Below the pieces are notes generated by a model. The model made no database searches. It saw only the letters and a program-made list of their open reading frames with translations, and was not told where the DNA came from. Below are positions 42,059 to 51,494 of a stretch of DNA of 64,000 nt, piece by piece (the first letter of the stretch is position 1; each line of letters opens with the position of its first letter). Both the position numbers and the translations under genes were made by a program. The stretch spans positions 1 to 64,000 of the forward strand of contig SXJP01000029.1 of the NCBI GenBank assembly GCA_005779395.1. The letters run 5' to 3'. This DNA is from Actinomycetota bacterium (GTDB lineage Bacteria > Actinomycetota > Acidimicrobiia > IMCC26256 > PALSA-610).

Positions 42059-44881
42059 TTACCTGCCGTGGCAGACTTTGAACTTCTTACCTGAGCCGCA
42101 GTGGCATGGCTCGTTGCGCCCTGGCGTTTTTTCAACACGGACAGGCTCATGGGATGGGGCCGATGTCGGCAACGCGGCTTGTCTTGCGGGCAATTGGTTG
42201 CCGCCGACATCGTGGCCAGCCTGCGCTGCGGCTTCGGCCTGCACAGCTTGGCGAATCGAACCTGCGCCAGAAACTGGATCGTCGGCCGCCTGGTACTGCA
42301 CATTGCTGACTTGCGGTGCCGCTTCGGATTCCTCGACGACCTGGAGATGGAATACGTACCGCACGAAATCGTCTTCGACGGCCCCCATCATCGCCTCGAA
42401 CATGTCGAAACCTTCGCGCTGCCACTCCGACAGCGGATCTTTCTGACCCATCGCACGAAGGTTGATGCCCTCCTGCAGATAGTCCATCTCATAAAGGTGT
42501 TCGCGCCAGTGCTGATCGATTACCGACAGCATGACCTTGCGTTCGATATCGCGAAGTGCTTCTGAGCCAAGTTCGGTTTCGCGGTTCGCGTAGTTGGTCG
42601 CTGCATCGATGCGAAGGAATTCGCGTAGACCAGAGCGATTAGAACACTCTTTGAGCACCTCTGGGGTTGCCGTGGTCGGGAAATAGCTAGTGACCGCAGC
42701 AAGAAGTTCCTCGACATCCCACTGTTCGAAAAAATCGCCGTCGCAGTGAACCTCTACAAGCCGGTCGATCGCCCTCTCGATAATTTCGTGCGTAGCTTCG
42801 GTCAGGTCCTCGCCATCGAGTACTTGTTGACGCCTTTTGTAAATGACCTTGCGCTGCTCGTTCATGACTTCGTCGTACTTCAGAACGTTTTTGCGAATCT
42901 CGAAGTTGCGATCTTCTACCGTTCGCTGCGCTCGCTCGATCGCTTTTGAGACCATTTTCGATTCGAGCGGCATGTCATCTGGGAAGCTCGCACCCATTAC
43001 GCGTTGCACCAAACCCGTAGCAAACAACCGCATTAGCTCATCTTCGAGCGACAGGTAGAAACGGCTCCCGCCAGGGTCACCTTGGCGCCCAGCACGACCT
43101 CGAAGCTGATTGTCGATACGCCGGCTCTCGTGACGTTCGGTACCGACTACGTATAGACCGCCGAGTTCCCTGACCTTTGCGCCTTCTGCTTCGCACTTGA
43201 TCTTGAATGAGGCGACGAGTTCCTTGTATCGAGTTGCGTATTCATCGGGGGTTTCTTCTTCGGAAATACCTTCTTTTTGTAGTTCGATCGTGGCGAGACC
43301 TTCTGGGTTGCCGCCGAGCAAGATGTCGACGCCTCGCCCGGCCATGTTCGTCGCTACCGTCACGCCTCCGAGACGCCCGGCCTGGGTGATGATGTGCGCC
43401 TCACGCTCGTGCTGTTTGGCGTTAAGCACTTCGTGATCGATGCCCTTCTGCCCTAGCAAGCGCGAAAGTTTTTCTGACTGTTCGACCGATATCGTTCCGA
43501 CGAGTACTGGCTGACCTGTTGCGTTGCGAGCACGAATATCTTCGACTACCGCTGAGTACTTTCCTGACTCGCCCTTGAACACAAGGTCTGCTTCATCTGC
43601 ACGGATCATCTGGCGATTCGTGGGAATCGGTACTACGCCAAGTTCGTAAGTGTGCATGAACTCGCCTGCCTCAGTTAGGGCAGTACCCGTCATGCCCGAG
43701 AGTTTCTCGTAAAGGCGGAAGTAATTCTGGAGCGTGACCGTCGCGAGCGTCTGGTTCTCTTCCTTGATGCGAACGTTCTCTTTTGCTTCGACTGCCTGAT
43801 GCAGTCCTTCGCTCCAGCGCCGACCTTCGAGGATGCGTCCGGTGAACTCGTCAACGATCTTGACTTCGTTGTTCGCGACTATGTAGTCCTTGTCTTTATG
43901 GAAAAGTTCCTTGGCTTTCAGCGCCTGCTGTAGTTGATGAACAAGGTTCTGGTTCAGGTTGTCGTAAAGGTTCTCGACGCTCATCGCCTGTTCAACGCGC
44001 TCGATACCATCCTCGGTAACGACAACCGTGCGCTTTGCTTCATCGACCTCGTAGTCGCGTTCGCGTTGCAGGCCACGGGCGATTCTTGCGAACTGGTAAT
44101 AGAGGTCGGCGGCTTGGGTAGCGCGCCCCGAGATGATGAGTGGCGTGCGTGCCTCGTCTATGAGAATCGAGTCGATCTCGTCGACGATCGCGTAGTAATG
44201 AGCTTTGCGCCCGGCTACACGCTGGCGGCCGCCCCATTGCACCTGCGAGTCGAGCGAAGTGCACATGTTGTCCCGCAAGTAGTCGAACCCGAACTCGTTA
44301 TTTGTGCCATAGGTGATATCGCAGCCGTAGTTGGCGCGCTTTTCGTCTGGCCTCTCTTTGAATCCGGGTACCACAGTTCCAACTGACATTCCGAGGAAAC
44401 GGTGGACGCGCCCCATCCACTCTGCGTCTCGGCGCGCTAGATAGTCATTAACTGTCACGAGGTGAACTCCACGACCGGGCAGCGCATTGAGATATGCAGG
44501 CAAAGTCGAGACCAAGGTCTTGCCTTCGCCTGTCTTCATCTCAGATGCCCACCCGAAATGCAAGCCGGCTCCACCCATGACCTGAACGTCGTAGTGCCGT
44601 TGCCCGAGGACCCGCTTGCTCGCTTCGCGAACGGTCGCAAATGCTTCTGGCAGCAGATCGTCGAGAACTTCGTTCGTTAATTCGCGTTCGTGATCTGCAT
44701 TCTTGGCGTCTGACTGCGCCCGAGCAATTCGATTGCGAAAGTCTGTGGTCTTAGCCGCGAGTTGCTCATCTGACAAACGCTCGACGAGAGGTTCGAATGC
44801 CGCGACATCCGGGACCATCGTTTCGAGCAGTTTTAGCTTGCGACCTTCGCCGGCGCGAAGAACTTTCTGAAAAAGACCCAT
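42059..44881 (-). CDS. secA: Protein translocase ATPase SecA
   Basis: A 940-residue motor of the Sec pathway. MKTGEGKTLVSTLPAYLN is Walker A, VDEIDSILIDEARTPLI is Walker B, and AGRGVDILLGGN is the second helicase domain motif. The C terminus GRNEPCHCGSGKKFKVCHG is the zinc-binding SEC-C tail that meets SecB or the ribosome. Leading gene of the operon secA-prfB-ftsE-ftsX-M23. Confidence 0.98.
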   Translation of the reverse strand: MGLFQKVLRAGEGRKLKLLETMVPDVAAFEPLVERLSDEQLAAKTTDFRNRIARAQSDAKNADHERELTNEVLDDLLPEAFATVREASKRVLGQRHYDVQVMGGAGLHFGWASEMKTGEGKTLVSTLPAYLNALPGRGVHLVTVNDYLARRDAEWMGRVHRFLGMSVGTVVPGFKERPDEKRANYGCDITYGTNNEFGFDYLRDNMCTSLDSQVQWGGRQRVAGRKAHYYAIVDEIDSILIDEARTPLIISGRATQAADLYYQFARIARGLQRERDYEVDEAKRTVVVTEDGIERVEQAMSVENLYDNLNQNLVHQLQQALKAKELFHKDKDYIVANNEVKIVDEFTGRILEGRRWSEGLHQAVEAKENVRIKEENQTLATVTLQNYFRLYEKLSGMTGTALTEAGEFMHTYELGVVPIPTNRQMIRADEADLVFKGESGKYSAVVEDIRARNATGQPVLVGTISVEQSEKLSRLLGQKGIDHEVLNAKQHEREAHIITQAGRLGGVTVATNMAGRGVDILLGGNPEGLATIELQKEGISEEETPDEYATRYKELVASFKIKCEAEGAKVRELGGLYVVGTERHESRRIDNQLRGRAGRQGDPGGSRFYLSLEDELMRLFATGLVQRVMGASFPDDMPLESKMVSKAIERAQRTVEDRNFEIRKNVLKYDEVMNEQRKVIYKRRQQVLDGEDLTEATHEIIERAIDRLVEVHCDGDFFEQWDVEELLAAVTSYFPTTATPEVLKECSNRSGLREFLRIDAATNYANRETELGSEALRDIERKVMLSVIDQHWREHLYEMDYLQEGINLRAMGQKDPLSEWQREGFDMFEAMMGAVEDDFVRYVFHLQVVEESEAAPQVSNVQYQAADDPVSGAGSIRQAVQAEAAAQAGHDVGGNQLPARQAALPTSAPSHEPVRVEKTPGRNEPCHCGSGKKFKVCHGR

Positions 44882-44932
44882 GAGGCGATCGATCCTACCG
44901 GTAGCGGTGATGCCTAACGCAGAATCGAGCGG

Positions 44933-46984
44933 CTAGTGAAGTTTCGGAACGAGCCACTTGGCCATTAGATCAGCACCGAAATCTGAAAAATGAAAGCCAT
45001 CGACGTCTCGTGAGTGAGTCCAGTCACCTTGCGGATCGCACAGCACGTCTGAGATCTCGATCCCCTTGGTATCGCCCCGTGCCATATCGAGTCGAGCGAT
45101 GACGGCGTTTAATCTCAGCGCTGCTTCGCTCATGTCTTTGTTCTCCGCGCACGGAGAGTCGAGCCAGAAGACTTTGGCCCCCCCGTTTGTGAGTATGTCT
45201 GCGGCGGCCTCGTACTCTGCGAGAAGCCAATCGTCGTACACCGGATCTCCGATTGCCAACATCGTGTCCCAGCCGTCGGCCCTATGCGGCATCGCATCCC
45301 AAATCGGCGACAGCACGACAACTACGTCTGGATCAAATCCCTTAGTAGCGACTGACCACAGTTCGGGCCAATTCTCACATGTCTTCGATTTCACAATGGT
45401 GACACCAACGAGAATCTCAGCCCGTGGAATACCGCATGTACTTCGGGCGATATTCCACGCGAGGATCGATTCGTCTCGCGCGTATCGCTCGAAGCCTCGA
45501 CCGAGCGTGAGCGCAACGGAGTCGCCGACTATCAATATTCTCTTTGGGTCGGCGAACGGAGCGGTGGTTGAATTCGTAACCGTGGTCGGGTCGGTCAGAC
45601 CTGAAGCCGTCGAGGATGTCGCTGTCGACTGGGTTCTCTCGGTGGTTCCTTGGGCAGTCGACGTCGAGGACCCGCTCAAGTCGACTGTGCCAGTCGGCAT
45701 AGCAGGCAGCTCATCGTCGAGTTTGCTTAAAGCCAAGTCAGTCGGGCTAGTCCCATCAGCAACAGAATCGGCAGCCACTGGAGCAAACACTGTTCTCGGC
45801 GCTGGGGCTAGTGCCCAAGCCACGAATACAAATGCGCTCACTGCAGTCCACGCCGGAATCACCGTGGTCCGAGTCCTGCGCCCCACCCGACCCAAACGGA
45901 TCGGTTGCTCTAGTAGGTAGTACGAGACTACTGAGACGGCGAGAGTCATGAGCGAGCGCACGACTAGCAGCGCCGCGGGCGACGTCGACCCAGCCCACGG
46001 GACCGTCCATTGAAAAATCGGCCAGTGAAATAAGTAGATGCCGTAACTGATTCTTCCCAGAGCGACTAACGGACGCCACGACAGCGCCCGTGAGAACCAA
46101 TCCTGCTGTATTGCAACGAGAATTACGACTGCTGTCAGCCCGGCATTAGCCAAGAGTCCACCCCGGAATAGCAGCCGGTCATGATGATCGACGGTCATCC
46201 ATGCCACAAGCATCACACCAAGCGAAATCACGCCAACGATTGATGTTCGACTGCCTGAACTGACTGCTGAGCCACGAGCGCATAATGCAAGTGCAAGCAG
46301 TGCACCGACAAGTAGTTCGGCCGCACGAGTGTCGGTCCCGAAGTATGCGCGACTGTTATCTGCACCGGAACCAAGAAATATTCCCAGTCCCACTGAGATC
46401 GCTGTGAGCGCCCCAATTGCGATGGCTATACGAACAAGGCGACCCTTTGCCAGTCTGAGCAGCCCGACCAACAATGCTGGAAAAAATACGTAGAACTGCT
46501 CTTCGATAGCAAGCGACCAAAAATGCAAGACAGGCGACTGTGCCGTTCGGACGCCTGTCGCTAATGAAAAAGTTTCCAAGTAGCCGTTGCCTGCGAACAC
46601 GAATCGCCAGTTCGCTACATCGAGCAGAGCCGCTAGGCCGTCACCGCGAAATGATTCAACGACATTGTTTGGACCAGCGAGCAGCACATAGAAACTCGCG
46701 AGCAGAACCGCTAGGAACGCTGCCGGAAGAAGACGCCGCGCCCTGCGCGCCCAGAAGGTCCTCAGGTTTATGCGACCTTCGCGGTTGTATTCGACAACGA
46801 GCAATGTCGTAATCAGGAAACCAGACAAAGTAAAGAAAGAACTGACCCCTAGATACCCGCCCCGCGCCCAGGAGAAATCAGAGTGAAACAGCAGGACGGC
46901 GATGACCGCCACGGCACGCAGTCCGTCGAGCGCGGGCCGATATCCGAATTCTTCGCTAGTTCTAATGTGAGCCGCCCGGGACAA
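44933..46984 (-). CDS. OafA/YrhL-type acyltransferase with C-terminal SGNH domain
   Basis: A 683-residue protein. The N-terminal half has about ten membrane segments of acyltransferase family 3 (YRPALDGLRAVAVIAVLLFH, with the catalytic histidine, and GGYLGVSSFFTLSGFLI). A Ser/Thr-rich linker (about 410-470) leads to an extracellular SGNH domain with ILIVGDSVALTLG and the Asp-His end DGFHFSDFG. Such fusions transfer O-acetyl groups to peptidoglycan, polysaccharide or lipid. The start is a TTG at 46984 with GAGG 11 bases upstream; no better start is evident. It is 51 bases downstream-facing from secA and likely a separate transcript. Confidence 0.9.
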   Translation of the reverse strand: MSRAAHIRTSEEFGYRPALDGLRAVAVIAVLLFHSDFSWARGGYLGVSSFFTLSGFLITTLLVVEYNREGRINLRTFWARRARRLLPAAFLAVLLASFYVLLAGPNNVVESFRGDGLAALLDVANWRFVFAGNGYLETFSLATGVRTAQSPVLHFWSLAIEEQFYVFFPALLVGLLRLAKGRLVRIAIAIGALTAISVGLGIFLGSGADNSRAYFGTDTRAAELLVGALLALALCARGSAVSSGSRTSIVGVISLGVMLVAWMTVDHHDRLLFRGGLLANAGLTAVVILVAIQQDWFSRALSWRPLVALGRISYGIYLFHWPIFQWTVPWAGSTSPAALLVVRSLMTLAVSVVSYYLLEQPIRLGRVGRRTRTTVIPAWTAVSAFVFVAWALAPAPRTVFAPVAADSVADGTSPTDLALSKLDDELPAMPTGTVDLSGSSTSTAQGTTERTQSTATSSTASGLTDPTTVTNSTTAPFADPKRILIVGDSVALTLGRGFERYARDESILAWNIARSTCGIPRAEILVGVTIVKSKTCENWPELWSVATKGFDPDVVVVLSPIWDAMPHRADGWDTMLAIGDPVYDDWLLAEYEAAADILTNGGAKVFWLDSPCAENKDMSEAALRLNAVIARLDMARGDTKGIEISDVLCDPQGDWTHSRDVDGFHFSDFGADLMAKWLVPKLH

Positions 46985-47029
46985 CTTTTCGCGTTCCTCA
47001 AGATTTCTGGTGGACTCAAAGTCTGACCT

Positions 47030-47050
47030 GTTGGACTCGTCGAGTCCAAC
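47030..47050. terminator. Hairpin downstream of the hibernation factor gene
   Basis: A perfect 9-bp stem GTTGGACTC / GAGTCCAAC with a 3-base loop, 36 bases past the hpf stop and 46 bases before the acyltransferase start. No T tract follows. Confidence 0.5.
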
Positions 47051-47085
47051 TAGGCGTCAGTCTGTCAGGGCGAGGCCGGAACTAC

Positions 47086-47442
47086 CTAAGCGGCAGACAC
47101 GCCGTTGTGGTTGCCTGGCCCGCCGTCTCTGCGACTCGCAGGCTTCGTCACCCGACGGTTGTGCAGGCGGCGCAGTTGTTCTTCGACCTTCTCGATCGCG
47201 CGAACAAGCGCGCGTTCGGGATCTGCCGCAGTTGCGTGGCCCTTCAGAAGCTTGCGGCTGACATGCACAAGTACATCGCAGGAATGTGAGTCTTCTGCGC
47301 TTCTGCTTTCGATGTGTTCGAATTCAACATCGACTCGCCGAGCGTCGTTGGCGTATCTCGACAGTCCCTCGGCCTTACGATTTACCGATTCCCTAAGTGT
47401 TTCAGACACTTCTAGGTGCTTGCCTACTACTACGACATCCAT
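47086..47442 (-). CDS. hpf: Ribosome hibernation promoting factor, short form (HPF/RaiA)
   Basis: A 118-residue ribosome-associated protein. MDVVVVGKHLEVSETLRESV and ARRVDVEFEHIESRS match the sigma-54 modulation/RaiA fold, with the conserved ADPERALVRAIEKVEEQLRR helix. It lacks the C-terminal dimerisation domain of long HPF, so it should behave like YfiA or short HPF. The tail after residue 98 is polar and disordered. Downstream of comF on the same strand. Confidence 0.9.
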   Translation of the reverse strand: MDVVVVGKHLEVSETLRESVNRKAEGLSRYANDARRVDVEFEHIESRSAEDSHSCDVLVHVSRKLLKGHATAADPERALVRAIEKVEEQLRRLHNRRVTKPASRRDGGPGNHNGVSAA

Positions 47443-47529
47443 TCATACCTCAGATCTGTATTGAGCAGTTGATGGCACTAGCGGTACTGATTTCGTACCC
47501 TGATTGTATCGGTGCTGAGAACACGATTG

Positions 47530-48174
47530 CTAGGCACTCGCAGGAGTTGCGGCCACAATTGTGACGCATCCGACAGAACGCAGAACCGCTGCCGCCGCGC
47601 TGAGGGTCGCTCCTGTAGTCATAACGTCGTCGATAATCAGCACGTGTTTGGGGAGGTCACGCGCCCTGCTGCAGGTGAAACACGGTGGTGAGTTTCGCCT
47701 AGCGAAGGCGCCCCTGCCTGTTTGCGCGTGATCATCGGCCCTGCCCAATAAGTCACGGTATGGCAGGTCGATCTTTTTGGCTACCTCCGCAGCGAGCAGG
47801 GCGGCGTGGTCGAATCCCCGTTCGGAGCGCCTACGCCTAGTGGTAGGGACATGCGTTACGCACTCAAAATCCGACGACGGCAAGACCCGAATGATTGAGT
47901 CGGCCAGCCAGGGAACCGCGGAGCGAAGATTCTTGTACTTCACACCAGCGATCACGGTGCGGACCGCTCCTTCGTACGCGAACGCTGACCAGAATCCGTC
48001 TAGCCCTGGTGGTAGTTGGGTGCCAACCGGTCGCCTGAGGGAACCAGCACATTGGTTACACAACGGAATGTTTGAGAGATCGCCACAAACTCGACATCGA
48101 AGCGGGAAGACAACTGTGAACAATGATTCGGCCGCACAGGCCAGCAGTGATTTTGCCACGAAACGAACATACAA
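47530..48174 (-). CDS. comF: ComF-family phosphoribosyltransferase-like protein
   Basis: A 214-residue protein with an N-terminal zinc ribbon (CRVCGDLSNIPLCNQC) and a C-terminal phosphoribosyltransferase fold (VLIIDDVMTTGATLSAAA is the PRPP loop). THVPTTRRRRSERGFDHAA is the other family marker. ComF takes part in DNA uptake in competent bacteria; the role in actinobacteria is not settled. The start is TTG 48174, with GTG 48159 as an alternative. It follows mtnA by 19 bases and precedes hpf, a common actinobacterial order. Confidence 0.88.
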   Translation of the reverse strand: MYVRFVAKSLLACAAESLFTVVFPLRCRVCGDLSNIPLCNQCAGSLRRPVGTQLPPGLDGFWSAFAYEGAVRTVIAGVKYKNLRSAVPWLADSIIRVLPSSDFECVTHVPTTRRRRSERGFDHAALLAAEVAKKIDLPYRDLLGRADDHAQTGRGAFARRNSPPCFTCSRARDLPKHVLIIDDVMTTGATLSAAAAVLRSVGCVTIVAATPASA

Positions 48175-48193
48175 GTCGTCTCGGACGTGATGT

Positions 48194-49189
48194 CTAAGAC
48201 TCGCGGTTTGCAGGGCAGATCAGAGCAGTGACAAGTGCAGCTGGCGTTAGATCGAAAGCCGGATTGAAGGCCCGTGACTCGATCGGGATAACTCGATTCC
48301 CATAAACCTCCGCAACTTCCAACTGGTCCCTCTCCTCAATCTCGATGTCAGCACCCGTGGCCGTGGCTGAGTCGATCGTGCTCAGCGGCGCGGCGACCAG
48401 AAACGGGATGCCGTGATACTTCGCGAGAACCGCGAGCGCATAGGTGCCAATCTTGTTAGCGACATCGCCATTGGCTGCGACACGGTCAGCGCCCACGATC
48501 ACGACGTCAACGAAGCCCATCGCCATGAGCGAAGCGGCCGCGTTATCGACGACGACCGCATGCGGTATTGCTAGCTGAGCTAGTTCCCACGCGGTCAGGC
48601 GTGCGCCTTGTAGGAGCGGCCGAGTTTCGTCGACCCAGACGTGTGCTAGTCCCCCGGCTTCCGCGCGACTACGAATCACGCCGAGTGCTGTGCCATATCC
48701 AACCGTTGCCAATGCCCCTGTATTGCAGTGGGTCAACATGTTCAGCGGACGCTCGCCGAAGTTTGCGTGGAGCCAATCTCTCCCGACACGACCGATCTCA
48801 TGATTCGCTGCCACATCCTGTGCGGCAATTTCGTGTGCGCACTGCAACGCGCCGGTAGCGCCAGCACATTGATACGCATCTAGCGCACGTCTAACTCCCC
48901 AACCAAGATTCACGGCCGTCGGTCGCGTTGCACTGATCTGTCGAGCAGCATCGCGAACTCTGTCGAGGTCGTCGCTGAGCACAGCAGCGAGAGCGACGCC
49001 ATAGGCACCAGCAGCGCCCAACGCTGGTGCGCCGCGCACCGCCAAGCTCATTATCGCTCGACACAAGTCATCGACAGCAGCGCAATCTATAAAGTGAAGA
49101 GTCGCCGGTAGTGCGGTCTGATCAAGCAACCGAATCTGGTTCGAGCGCCATTCAATAGCTAGAGGCAGAGCGGAATCGCTCAGAGACAT
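48194..49189 (-). CDS. mtnA: S-methyl-5-thioribose-1-phosphate isomerase
   Basis: A 331-residue enzyme of the methionine salvage pathway. MSLAVRGAPALGAAGAYGVA near the N terminus, LTHCNTGALATVGYGTALG with the catalytic cysteine, VIVGADRVAANGDVANKIGT with the catalytic aspartate, and IPFLVAAPLSTID are diagnostic. It converts MTR-1-P to MTRu-1-P. No other mtn gene is adjacent, but ahcY lies 2.3 kb away. Confidence 0.93.
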   Translation of the reverse strand: MSLSDSALPLAIEWRSNQIRLLDQTALPATLHFIDCAAVDDLCRAIMSLAVRGAPALGAAGAYGVALAAVLSDDLDRVRDAARQISATRPTAVNLGWGVRRALDAYQCAGATGALQCAHEIAAQDVAANHEIGRVGRDWLHANFGERPLNMLTHCNTGALATVGYGTALGVIRSRAEAGGLAHVWVDETRPLLQGARLTAWELAQLAIPHAVVVDNAAASLMAMGFVDVVIVGADRVAANGDVANKIGTYALAVLAKYHGIPFLVAAPLSTIDSATATGADIEIEERDQLEVAEVYGNRVIPIESRAFNPAFDLTPAALVTALICPANRES

Positions 49190-49200
49190 CCTGGAGACAC

Positions 49201-50064
49201 CTAGCCAAGAAGGTTCATGACTGGGTTGTCTCGCGACAACAAAGACTCAACCTTTGAGTTCACTGCGCGCATCCACATGTCGTCTTCGTCGTGGGTCAAC
49301 ACCCAGAATTGTCGATCGGTCACGGCCTGCAACACCTTGTCTGCAACAGCATTCGGTTGCATCCCGCTTTCAATCATGCCTGCGATGACAGACGACGCGA
49401 TCTCACCACTCACACTGTCTACTGAGCTCGGTTCAGCCGCTAGGTGATCGGGTCTGTTGCGTTCACTAGTAGCTATTTTGGTTCGTACCCATCCGGGGCA
49501 AAGTACGGAAACTCCGACCGAAGCGCCCGTAAGCGCAAACTCATGGTGAAGGGTCTCAGACAACGCCACTACAGCATGCTTGCTTGCGTTATACGGACCC
49601 ATCATCGGCGCAGAGACAAGTCCAGCAACTGATGCTGTGTTCACGATGTGTGCTTCGTCTTGGCCGAGCAGAAGTGGCACGAAGGAACGTATTCCGTGGA
49701 TGACTCCCCACAGATTTACTCCAATGACCCACTCCCACATTGACAACGAAGCTTCCCATGAAAGTCCGCCGGCACCCACTCCGGCGTTGTTGCAAAAAAT
49801 ATTGACACCACCGAATAGTTCGATTGCGCCATCGGCGAGTGCTTGAACATCGTTCGCGCTCGTAACGTCACATGGAATACCGTGCGCGTCGATTCCTTTG
49901 TCGCGCAGGTCAAAGATGGCAGTGTCGAGAGACGCCTTTTCGACGTCGCCTACTACGACCTTCATCCCAACGCCACCGAACCTGTGGGCGAGCGCCAGAC
50001 CAATCCCGCTAGCACCACCGGTTATAACCGCGACACGGCCTTCGAAATTCTTCACAGAGCACAC
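49201..50064 (-). CDS. Short-chain dehydrogenase/reductase
   Basis: A 287-residue classical SDR. TGGASGIGLA is the cofactor loop, CNNAGVG and the serine in NTASVAGLVS, then the active-site YNASKHAVV are all present. GDVEKAS after the second strand (an aspartate) suggests preference for NAD over NADP (inference). The start is GTG 50064, or GTG 50055 (VKNFEGRVAVITGG). 11 bases upstream of mtnA on the same strand. Substrate unknown. Confidence 0.9.
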   Translation of the reverse strand: MCSVKNFEGRVAVITGGASGIGLALAHRFGGVGMKVVVGDVEKASLDTAIFDLRDKGIDAHGIPCDVTSANDVQALADGAIELFGGVNIFCNNAGVGAGGLSWEASLSMWEWVIGVNLWGVIHGIRSFVPLLLGQDEAHIVNTASVAGLVSAPMMGPYNASKHAVVALSETLHHEFALTGASVGVSVLCPGWVRTKIATSERNRPDHLAAEPSSVDSVSGEIASSVIAGMIESGMQPNAVADKVLQAVTDRQFWVLTHDEDDMWMRAVNSKVESLLSRDNPVMNLLG

Positions 50065-50099
50065 CCTTCGTGTGGGCTACACCCACGGAGTGGTTCAGT

Positions 50100-50666
50100 T
50101 TACGCAGCCGGTACGAGAACTTCCTCTGCAGGGACGAGCCCTGGCTTGCGAAGCGAGGCGACTTTACGTGCAATACCTCGAGCGCCGAAAGCAACAGAGA
50201 CCCCCGCAATGATGCCTAGTGCGACATACACGGCGACAGGCATATCGCGCCCGACGACGAGGATGAAGATATCTGGGATGAAGTCGGTTACTACGGCGAC
50301 TATCGCCCAGTTACGCGCCGCCCGCATGTCGCGATCGACTAATGCGCCAATCACTCGTGCGGTTGCGATACCGAGGGGGACAGACGTAGCAAGGTCGATC
50401 ACGAGATAACCCCATGGGTTCACGCCGTACTGACTCAGTGTTGCACCGACTAAAACGGCGCGAGCTAGTCCGTACGAAATCGTGACGGCAACCCATACAC
50501 GCTCTAGAAGTTTTCGACGCGCAGTACGCGGTGTTTCTTCGCGCCCTAGCGCCGCCCTCAACATCATGCACAACTTATCGGCAAGAGCGAGCGCGATCTC
50601 TACACCCGTACCGAAATACTGCCTGATCGGCAGATACGCTGACAGTAATTGTTGGCTGCTACTCAT
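50100..50666 (-). CDS. Membrane protein of unknown function
   Basis: A 188-residue protein with four or so hydrophobic segments (about 55-75, 85-105, 118-135, 140-160) and an N-terminal amphipathic region. It has no motif I can name. It diverges from the phosphatidylcholine synthase-like gene with 33 bases between the starts, so expression of the two may be linked. Confidence 0.6.
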   Translation of the reverse strand: MSSSQQLLSAYLPIRQYFGTGVEIALALADKLCMMLRAALGREETPRTARRKLLERVWVAVTISYGLARAVLVGATLSQYGVNPWGYLVIDLATSVPLGIATARVIGALVDRDMRAARNWAIVAVVTDFIPDIFILVVGRDMPVAVYVALGIIAGVSVAFGARGIARKVASLRKPGLVPAEEVLVPAA

Positions 50667-50699
50667 ACGCGCGCCTTAGTTCACTCCGATAGGAGATCG

Positions 50700-51464
50700 A
50701 TGCACAACGACGAATCGGATGTCGACGAAGTCTTAGAGCCAACCACACGAGCGTGGCGAGCGCTGCTAGTGCACGCCGTTACCGCTAGCGGAGTGATCGT
50801 TGGCTTCCTCGGACTGCAAGCCGTCATCGACGATGCACCACGCTCGGCGATCCTTCTGCTCATCGCTGCTCAAATCCTCGACGGCATCGATGGGCCGATG
50901 GCGCGAGCCTGGCAGATCTCAAAGCTGTATCCAAAACTCGACGGCTATCTACTTGATCTCGTCGTCGACTACGTCACGTGCGTCGTCGTGCCTGTTGCAT
51001 TCATGTATCAGTTTGATCTGTTACCGCCAGCGCTCAACATGAGCATCTGTGCGCTCGTACTGTTCACGTCTGCTTTGTGGTTCTCCCGTACAGACATGAC
51101 CACGCACGACAACTGGTTCCGAGGCTTCCCTGCAACATGGAATCTCGTCGCCCCGAGCTGTTTCTTGCTAAACACAAGTCACCTCACCAACGGGGTCATC
51201 ATCATCGTGCTCGCAGTGGCGCAGCTCACCGATATCCCGTTCGCTCACCCGGTGCAGGTCATTGCACGGCGCAAGACAAATCTCGTAGTGACTGTCGCTT
51301 GGATCGCGGCGATGGCATATGCAGCATTCGACTGGCCGAACACAAACCTTGGTGTGCGCATTGTTTTGATTGCTGCGCCCGCATGGACACTCGCTACAAC
51401 GTTCGAGAAGTGGGTCGCACAAAGAAACGACCGCCCCGAACCAGTCGAGGCGGTCGTCAAGTAA
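50700..51464 (+). CDS. pcs: Phosphatidylcholine synthase-like CDP-alcohol phosphotransferase
   Basis: A 254-residue membrane enzyme with about seven hydrophobic segments. The CDP-alcohol motif starts DGIDGPMAR, but the second half runs LYPKLDGYLLDLVVDYVTCV, the variant spacing typical of bacterial Pcs. The later FSRTDMTTHDNWFRGFPATW also matches Pcs. Pcs condenses CDP-diacylglycerol with choline. AGGAG lies 5 bases before the ATG. A choline uptake gene is not visible nearby. The family call is fairly firm and the substrate is inferred. Confidence 0.75.
   Translation: MHNDESDVDEVLEPTTRAWRALLVHAVTASGVIVGFLGLQAVIDDAPRSAILLLIAAQILDGIDGPMARAWQISKLYPKLDGYLLDLVVDYVTCVVVPVAFMYQFDLLPPALNMSICALVLFTSALWFSRTDMTTHDNWFRGFPATWNLVAPSCFLLNTSHLTNGVIIIVLAVAQLTDIPFAHPVQVIARRKTNLVVTVAWIAAMAYAAFDWPNTNLGVRIVLIAAPAWTLATTFEKWVAQRNDRPEPVEAVVK
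51427..51457. terminator. Hairpin in the last codons of pcs
   Basis: A perfect 9-bp stem ACGACCGCC / GGCGGTCGT with a 13-base loop ends just before the pcs stop. It lies 31 bases or so from the stop of the convergent ahcY gene and probably terminates transcription both ways. Confidence 0.5.
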
Positions 51465-51494
51465 CTCTGGATCAACTGTTACACGGAGCGCATC

